Source of the DNA: Gordionus sp. m RMFG-2023
Lineage: Eukaryota > Nematomorpha > Gordioida > Chordodea > Parachordodidae
Direction of reading: 5' to 3'
Length of the DNA stretch: 64,000 nt
Assembly: GCF_954871325.1 (NCBI RefSeq)
Contig: NC_088776.1
Coordinates: forward strand, 36,194,508 to 36,258,507
The notes under the pieces: generated by a model
Told to the model about the DNA's origin: nothing
The model's database searches: none
What the model saw: the letters and a program-made list of their open reading frames with translations, nothing else
Part shown: positions 57,198 to 64,000 of the stretch, one piece after another
Numbering within the stretch: position 1 is the first letter of the stretch
Layout of the letters: every line of letters starts with the position of its first letter
Program-made: the position numbers and the translations under genes

Positions 57198-57347
57198 CTA
57201 ATATTCAGAATTGTTAAAAGATACTTTTTAAATGGATCTAGATACAGATACATCGTCTAAAATAATATCTAGATACCGATATTTTATTCAAAAATCTATC
57301 TAGATACAGATACCACATTTTTATCCTTTAACAACTCTGCTAATATT
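57198..57347. repeat. Short hAT MITE with exact TSD
   Basis: The element spans 57206-57339 (134 bp). Inverted ends are CAGA(A/G)TTGTTAAA(A/G)GATA. The exact 8-bp duplication CTAATATT lies at 57198-57205 and 57340-57347. The interior has three copies of a TCTAGATAC(A/C)GATA word. Confidence 0.9.
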
Positions 57348-57361
57348 ACATTAATTATACA

Positions 57362-58936
57362 ATACAGTTCAGTAGCGTATCCAGGATTTTCTTATAGGGG
57401 GGGAAAATTTTTTGGGGGGGCTTCGCCTCCAAACCCCTTTTACCTGGCCTTCGGCCAGCTTTCCCCCGGCCTTCGGCCGGGTCTTATTTAGCTATTCTAT
57501 TAAATTATTCATAATTTAATAATAATTATATTTCTATTTTTAACTATTATTTACTAATTCGTGCTTATGGATAGGATATTACAAGCCTCTTTTTTATTAT
57601 TTCAAGTTACGTATATTATATTTAATAAAGTTTTTTCAAATGTAAAGGTTTTTTTAAATGTAAAGTTAATATAAAGTGTAATGTCATTTTTTTTATAAAA
57701 TTTGCTTTAAAAACTAGCCTCAGCTTAAATTCTCATACAATATAAGTAGAATATAATTTTTTTATTGAAAATACTAATAGTAGTGTGTTTAAAATATTGA
57801 CTAGAAAATAATTAAATTAACAAGTTTTTTTAACTTCTTATCAAATACAAGATTTTTAATTATTTCGTTTGTCGTTGGAACCAAATCTCTGTGTATATTT
57901 AACAGAGCTAACCCATTTAGCCGAGATTCAGTACTTCGTAAATATGTTTTCAACCTTCTCAAGTTGGAAAAAGTCCTTTCATTCGTAAAGTGTTGTAATA
58001 GGCAAACATGCAAGAATATAAAACAACTTCGAAATATTAGGAAATTGAGCCAAGGTTTCTTTACACTGATTGAGCGCATCAATAGCATGCTCAGGTAAAA
58101 TAGCTTAACGTATAAATATTTATACCACAATTCGAATTCACTGATTAAATTTATTTCAGTATCAATCTCATAGGAATAAAATTTTTCTAAATATTTAATT
58201 TTACCAATAGTGGCATTAGAAAATGAAGAAGGATCTTTGGGTAATAAAACTTGAAGATTGCTAAAGACTTGTTTTTTATCTAAAACCCGTACTTTTATTT
58301 GCGATAAAAAAGTATCTAAGAATGGGATGAAAATGGATATTTTATAATATTCTTCAGTTTACCCAATATTTATTTTCATCTCAATAATGGCCTAGGTGCT
58401 AGACGAAGTTTAATTAGTGTTATATCATAAAATTTAGCCTTCGATTCAACGTCTAGATAAATATTATGAAAATATGTATCTACATTCATTCTTATTGTAT
58501 CTACCTGTTCATGTATATTTTCCGCAAAATCAATAACCTGAACCAAATCTAAATTTGGTTTTTGTAAATTTCTACAAAGTAGTGAGCTAAAAATAATTTA
58601 TTGATGCAACTAGCAGCAATGATAAACTCTGATTGATCAATTGAATTCAATAATGATATCGCTGCTGACTACACATTACTTTTTTTCATGCTCAGCCTTA
58701 TTTATAAATTTTCGTTTGATTTCAATCTCTTTGACTAAATATTTTTCCATTTTATTAATATTTTTGAATAATATGTTGGAAAATTGATATTCAAATATTT
58801 GTAAAATTTTGATTGGTGGGGGGGGGGGGTAAAATTTTTATTAGCTTAAAATGATATTTATAAAAATAGTCAAATTTGCGATGGGGGGGGGAATTTCCCC
58901 CTTTTTCCCCCCATTGGTTACGCGCCTGATACAGTT
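57362..58936 (-). mobile_element. hAT element, internally deleted, with TIRs and TSD
   Basis: The element spans 57370-58928 (1559 bp). The imperfect TIRs are CAGTAGCGTATCCA and CAGGCGCGTAACCA. The exact 8-bp duplication ATACAGTT lies at 57362-57369 and 58929-58936. Both ends carry long G or C runs. The left end also has two perfect palindromic words, CTGGCCTTCGGCCAG and CCCGGCCTTCGGCCGGG. A transposase remnant lies on minus. Confidence 0.92.
57801..58780 (-). pseudogene. hAT transposase C-terminal half
   Basis: Read downward: LVQVIDFAENIHEQVDTIRM near 58543, then after frame changes a block with FLSQIKVRVLDKKQVFSNLQ and LLPKDPSSFSNATIG (58340-58200), then SEFELWYKYLYVKL, and finally the C-terminal dimerisation domain TNERTFSNLRRLKTYLRSTE with RLNGLALLNIH (57801-58130). 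This order fits the ZMYM1/P52rIPK-type hAT transposases. The N-terminal zinc finger and first catalytic aspartate are missing, and at least two or three frame breaks are present. Confidence 0.85.
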
Positions 58937-60679
58937 TTCACTTTGGACTAAATAAAGAATACCATTTTTTAATCACGGAAAAAAAATTAAATTTTAATAT
59001 AAACACGTGAAATAAAGTGAGAAAAGTGAAATAAAAAAGTGAGAAAACATGATATGCAAATTCCTATACTACTAGAAAATATTACATTAAATTCAGTTAT
59101 ATCTTTGGATACTACCATTTTGTTAAAACACTTGAAAACAAAATTAAATATTTTTTATATTAAAACGTGAGATAAAGTAAGAAAAGAGTGAGGTGTGAGA
59201 AAGTAGACTCAAAATTGTGTAAGCAATAATGAAAATCAATGCCGAATCGTACACTGACAACCTTGTTTGCATCAAACATTTCCAATTCTAGCCTATCGAA
59301 ATATTCTTTTTCCATATTTTCTTATTAAATAAATATTTAAAAGCTATTTGTCAAATGATATTACTAAAATAATATTTGTATTTAATTGATCAATGTAATT
59401 TTTCTGTATGTTTTTTATTATAACTTATAAAAAGGATATATTATGATTAAACTAAAAAATATATAAAATTTAAAAAAAATTGCTCAATGTGAGATTTTAT
59501 ATAAAAAAAAATATATATTTAATTATACGATACAACATTTTATAAAATTTATAAATTATAGTGTTAAAAAGAAAGAAGTATATTTTAGGTAATATTTAAA
59601 CAAAATTAAATCAGGGTTGCTAACAGCAACTAAGTAATAATACTGTCTTGTAATTTGAATACTGCTTTAATTAAAAAAATTACTAAAGTATAAAATTGAG
59701 CATTGTATTTGGTCAATTCTCAGAATCATTACCACCAGTTAAGAAAATTATAACCCAATTTGTAAAAAAAACATTCATAATAAATAAATAAATTCATTTA
59801 AAAAACCCTAATATAATATTTCAAATATAATATGAATTTGCTTATGATATCGATTATGAGATCCGATTAATCGCATCACAATATGTGAGCCGAATGGGGT
59901 TTAGTTAACATTTATCAAATTTAAAGTATTGGAGGGAAGTGGCGAAAAAGCAATCACTATACAATCTAGTTCTAAATTTAATTTTTGCACCAAAAGACGC
60001 AACGCGTCGGATTCAATATTGAATACCGCCCTTTGAAACGTGGGGGCTGACAAGGGTGTAGGTATCAGGAGGTTCTTGATTATTTGATGTTTCTATATGA
60101 ATTCAATGAATGATAATAATGTAGTATATATATATAAAAAGAGATCACATCGAGTGTTCAAAAAAAAAAGATTAACACTATGTTTTTGAAAAAGGGACAC
60201 TTATGTGAGTAAAAAAATCTATATGTGCATTTGTGAATTTCCGAAATGATTAACCGGTATAAATATATATGGTTAATTCCAAGAAGATATAAGAGGACCT
60301 CCCTCTGATTTTGTTAAAAAATTGTATATTGATAGTGTATTTATGGTCAAAGTGAAAATTTATCAAATTTCAATTCAAATATTTATGGATGTTGTAAAGC
60401 TAGCAGTATAGTGTAAAAAGGGAAAGGGGCGGTTGGGGTTAAATTCCTACTCAAAGAAAAGAGGATTGGGTAAAATTTTGTTTTTATAATAATTTTATAT
60501 TGATATCTAGACGAAAATTACTTTCATTTATTTTAAATTGATAAAACCGTCTCCTTAATTTTATAATTCTATAAAATAATCTCTAAAATTTCTTCTATTT
60601 TAAAAAATGTGTGAAAATTTTAAAAATCTAGGAATAACACTACAGGCATATTTCATTTTATTATCAAATTTTCACATAA
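58937..60679. other. AT-rich region without recognised gene
   Basis: No family resemblance, termini or arrays were identified. A GC-richer patch near 59990-60060 (GACGCAACGCGTCGG) is unique here. Confidence 0.4.
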
Positions 60680-62249
60680 AAAAATTGGGTAACTAACGGT
60701 ATCTCGGGGAAATTTTTCATCTTTTTTTATAAATTTATTTTTTATTTATTGTTGTTATTTTTAATTATAGCTTTTTTAAAAGACCATAATTATAATATTA
60801 TAATGGAATATCTTATTTTTACCGATATCATAAATTGTTATACAAGAACCATAGCTTTTTTAAAAGACCACGAACTTCTAGATAATCACATGTGTTGTAA
60901 TAATAATATGATAATGGAGAGAAATGCAGCATCTTATAGAGTAAGATGCAAAATATGTACAAGCAGCAATTCTATATGGAAGGGTTTAACAATATATTAT
61001 TTTTTAAATTTATTTTATTAATTAGGCTCTATATTTGAAAATGTTAATATCCCTGTTAACAAATTTATACATCTAATATATCTTTTTGTGTCCTTGACGT
61101 CAATATCCGACAGCCTTCCTTTAATAGAGTTAGCACAATGTACCATTGGAAAATGGTATATATTTGTAAAATTTGTCAATAAGTATTTTTTAGGTATGCT
61201 ATATTTAGAAAGATTTGCTGCCATACACAGGCAATTAATTTTGACAAAATAGGGGGACCTGGGCATGTGATTGAAATAGATGAATCCCATATTTTTAAAA
61301 GGAAAAATAACACAGGGAGGATTCTAAAATCTAATGCCATTTGGGTTGTAGGAGGAATTTCAAGAAATGATGGGAATTTTTTTATTTCTCATACAGAAAA
61401 AAGAAATAAAGATACCCTTCTAGGTATAATCAGCAAACATGTCCATACTGATTCAACTATAATGACGGACAAATGGAAGGGGTAATTTAAATATTGATAA
61501 ATCTTAAAATTTAATATTTGTTAAGTTATAACAATCTAAATGAAAATGGCTATGACCATTACTCAGTGAATCACAGTCAAAATTTTGTAGACCCTAATGA
61601 TATATCAACCCATACTCAACGCATTGAGCGTTTATGGATGGATCTTAAGGCAGGCATACCCAGAAATGGAAAAAAATCTTCAACTCATTTGTATATATGT
61701 CAATACAGTTATTTTCGCAAAATTAAAAATATGTCCAATTTAAATAAATTAATTAAATTTTTAAATGATATAAATATGTATAAAACTATTTTTGTTTTTC
61801 CTTAAAATTATATATATCTATATTATCATTGTTTATTGAAATAAATTGGTTAATTATCTAGAATTTGATTGAAAATTTTAAGAAAAAAAATTATATATAT
61901 AACTATATTATCAGTGTTTATTCAAATAAATTGGTTATTTATCTAGAATTTGATTGAAAATTTCAAGAAAAAATCTTAATTCTCTAGTATATTATGATTA
62001 TATTTTTATCTTAAATATTTAGTATTTGATTCAAAATTTTTAATTAAATTGAAAATTTTTAGAATGAATTTTAAATAATTAAAAATTTCAAGAAAAAATC
62101 TTAATTCTCTAGTATATTATGAATATCTAGTATTATCAATTTTTTTATTTATTAATAAAAAAAATAAATAAAAATTAATAAAAAAAATATTTAAAAAAAA
62201 ACAATAATATCGAAAATTTCCCCGAGATACCGTTAGTTACCAAAAATTG
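60680..62249 (+). mobile_element. Complete Merlin (IS1595/ISXO2-type) DNA transposon
   Basis: The element spans 60688-62241 (1554 bp). Near-perfect terminal inverted repeats of about 29 bp begin GGTAACTAACGGTATCTCGG at 60688 and end as the reverse complement at 62241. The flanks carry the exact 8-bp target duplication AAAAATTG (60680-60687 and 62242-62249), as expected for Merlin. One transposase gene with three tiny introns lies inside. Ends, duplication and gene all look intact, so this is the best candidate for a recently active transposon in the window. Confidence 0.93.
60803..61805 (+). CDS. Merlin transposase, four exons, apparently intact
   Basis: This is a DDE transposase of the IS1595/ISXO2-like (Merlin) family, cutting and joining the element's own ends. 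Exons are 60803-60983, 61026-61155, 61194-61481 and 61526-61805; introns are 42, 38 and 44 bp, all GT-AG. The joined frame is open for 292 codons, a normal length. Residues about 35-60 hold a degenerate zinc-ribbon-like region (MCCNNNM, RVRCKIC). Exon 2 gives the helical part (HLIYLFVSLTSISDSLPLIE, IGKWYAIFRKICC across the second intron). The core has KIGGPGHVIEIDESH (Asp133), IMTDKWKGY (Asp196, across the third intron) and RIERLWMDLK (Glu234), spacing D-62-D-37-E. The start at 60803 is the first ATG in frame; the frame also stays open upstream, where the word coding IAFLKD is duplicated (60767 and 60851). Splicing is inferred, but three independent joins restore both frame and family motifs. 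Confidence 0.88.
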
Positions 62250-63812
62250 ATAAACGAAACATTTCTCAATCGACTATTTACTTTTTAGTGAAACATACTT
62301 ATAACTAGTATCACTTTACTAATAGCTGAACATTAGTACTTGAGGGTAAAAAATCATCTATTGTAATCGTTGTCAATATTTTTTTTAATTTAAACTTTCA
62401 TTTTATTTATTAAATTATATGTTAAAAATAATATATATAAAACATGTAATTTAAGATTTTCATTTATAAAAGATTTCCTATTTAAAAACAATTGTTTTTT
62501 ATTAAAAAAAAATATTAATTTATAAAAGAACATTTTTTGAACAATTTTTCGAGGAATCATTTTTGTTATGTTTAAGAGTAGGCCATTTTTCTTAAAAATA
62601 TTTAAATTTTACCCAGCAAAGTAGATTTTAAGTTTTTTTATAAATGTTGATATAATATAATAATATCTATTTTAGAATATTGTTGTTTGTGGATTATTAA
62701 ATTGATAGTAAGACAAAGATAAGTACAAAATTACGAATATATTATAATTATGATGATAAATTATTTTTATGGCAAAACTAAAATAAATTTTTTTTAAAAA
62801 ATGATGTTTCTATTATTTTAACTAATTATAAGTCGTTATTTTTCTGGTCTCCGAACCCTGGACCACCTGAACTCCAACCGGGTTCAGAGGTATTTCACTG
62901 AAACCAAACCTATTATTTTAGAAGGAGGGTTCACATTCCTAATCATAACTAAGCCATAGATATAGTCTCTTATTTTAAAATGATAAACAGTTGATTTTTT
63001 ATAATAATAATTTTTTATATATATTTCGTTCTTTGAATCTTGATAGTAATTTTAGAAATTTCCTTGTGCTTCAAATTGTTCAGCTAACTTTAACGGAGAT
63101 ATACATAAGCGGAACACAGTCAAAGACTGTGCAATAGGATCCCCTCTCTCTTGCATAAATCTTGGCTAATCATTGAGGACTAGAATAAATATATTCTAGT
63201 GACTTAATAATAGCTTTTCATTTAATATAAAATAATAAATTGTCAAAATCGATACTCTTTTTCCGATCGTTTTTTTTATATTAGCAAATCTTAATCAAGG
63301 TACATATATATATAAAAAATTGGGATGGGAATTCTATAGGTTTTTAAGTTATGATTATGTAAAGGAACAAAAATGGCCCAATTTCACACTTCCTAGTTTT
63401 TTTATCCTAAAATTTTTTTAATTATTAAAGTTAAAGGCATCAAATTTTGACAAAATAATTCTTCATTGCTTCCCTATGGTCAATGGCATTATTTATAATT
63501 TTTTTCAAACCTGCTCTCAAATAATAATTGATTTAAAAATACTTAAATTTTTTTAAGGTACACATTAGGATTCTGAGGATCGATTCACCTCCCTACGGCC
63601 CGCTGTAGTATCGTAAATAAAATATTAACATGAACAAACCCGTAACCTATAAAAATAATTAATCTTATTTCCCATTCTTTCTTTCTCCAAATATAAAAAT
63701 AACTTTAAAAAACAAGAAATTTTAAAAAATTAAGGAGTCAAGCCAAATGTCAGTATTTTAGATGAAATAAACTTGTCTAAATCCTAAAATCAATTCTTTA
63801 ATTATTTTTAGA
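62250..63812. other. AT-rich region; two strong hairpins at 63115-63200
   Basis: No gene was recognised. Within 63110-63200 there are two perfect hairpins, CACAGTC-AAA-GACTGTG (63115-63131) and ACTAGAATA-AATA-TATTCTAGT (63179-63200), separated by a less AT-rich stretch containing GGATCCCCTCTCTC. This could be a structured RNA or the remains of an element. Confidence 0.35.
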
Positions 63813-63820
63813 TCAAAATA

Positions 63821-64000
63821 CAGTGGCGCAACTATAGAAGGGAGAGAGGCAGGAGTGGAATCTACCCCTCCATATGTGAAAATATAATTTTTTGAAAAAA
63901 TTATCTCTATTCTTGTAAAAATACATTATTTAATACGTATTTTTATGATTTTAAATTATTTGGGCAAAATAATTAAAACAAGTATAAATTTATGCACAAC
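63821..64000 (+). mobile_element. Left end of a hAT-type element running off the window
   Basis: CAGTGGCGCAACTATAGAAG at 63821 is a hAT-type terminus (CAGTGGCG). It is followed by a purine-rich stretch like those after the other hAT ends here. The expected target duplication would be TCAAAATA (63813-63820); the right end is outside the window. Confidence 0.5.

Noticed and set aside
61183-61208. Alternative 26-bp intron in the Merlin gene
   Set aside because: It keeps the frame but gives a poorer match to the family; the 38-bp intron 61156-61193 yields KWYAIFRKICC, as expected for Merlin transposases.
61018-61290. 90-codon minus-strand frame inside the Merlin element
   Set aside because: It is antisense to exons 2 and 3 of the transposase and spans two of its introns; it has no family resemblance.
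63160-63172. Resemblance of GCATAAATCTT to the U5 snRNA 5' stem-loop
   Set aside because: The invariant loop GCCUUUUAC and the Sm site are absent; the match is too short.

Overview
This is a very AT-rich eukaryotic window that is almost entirely transposable-element sequence, with one clearly recognisable host gene. The host gene (43428-43997, minus) encodes the FUBI ubiquitin-like domain fused to ribosomal protein eS30 (FAU). That fusion is characteristic of animals, so the window is most likely from an invertebrate animal genome with short introns (58 and 107 bp in FAU; 38-44 bp in an intact transposase). I cannot name the species.

Layout. 1-9.3 kb: a decayed hAT coding remnant, two copies of a hAT MITE family (one of them split by a second hAT element with GC-rich ends), and several satellite arrays. 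10.2-13.1 kb: a large inverted-repeat (foldback) element whose left arm was split by a 2-kb non-autonomous LTR element. 13.3-16 kb: a MULE remnant running into a satellite-like array. 16.1-19.4 kb: a 3.3-kb hAT element with TIRs, an 8-bp target-site duplication (TSD) and a multi-exon, damaged transposase. 19.7-26.6 kb: a second MULE end, hAT MITEs, an IS630/Tc1-like transposase remnant and tandem repeats. 26.7-32.1 kb: a young Ty3/gypsy element (minus) with nearly identical LTRs and TSD. 32.4-40.2 kb: hAT fragments, an unclassified 2-kb DNA transposon with ~460-bp TIRs, and an internally deleted hAT. 43.4-44.0 kb: FAU. 44.2-49.1 kb: a second, older Ty3/gypsy element inserted 223 bp upstream of the FAU start codon. 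50.7-56 kb: a hAT remnant, an inverted pair of tRNA-like SINEs, a third gypsy fragment carrying a Harbinger-type MITE, and a LINE fragment. 57.2-58.9 kb: a hAT MITE and a hAT element. 60.7-62.2 kb: a complete Merlin (IS1595/ISXO2-type) transposon with an apparently intact four-exon transposase. The window ends in what looks like the left end of another hAT.

Most elements were delimited by matching terminal repeats together with exact or near-exact TSDs read from the sequence. These give a relative order of insertion: hAT inside a hAT MITE, LTR element inside a foldback, Harbinger MITE inside gypsy. No operons, CRISPR arrays or tRNA genes were seen. The most informative findings are the complete Merlin element, the FAU gene with an LTR element in its 5' flank, the unclassified long-TIR transposon, and an RRM-like extra ORF ahead of gag in the young gypsy element.
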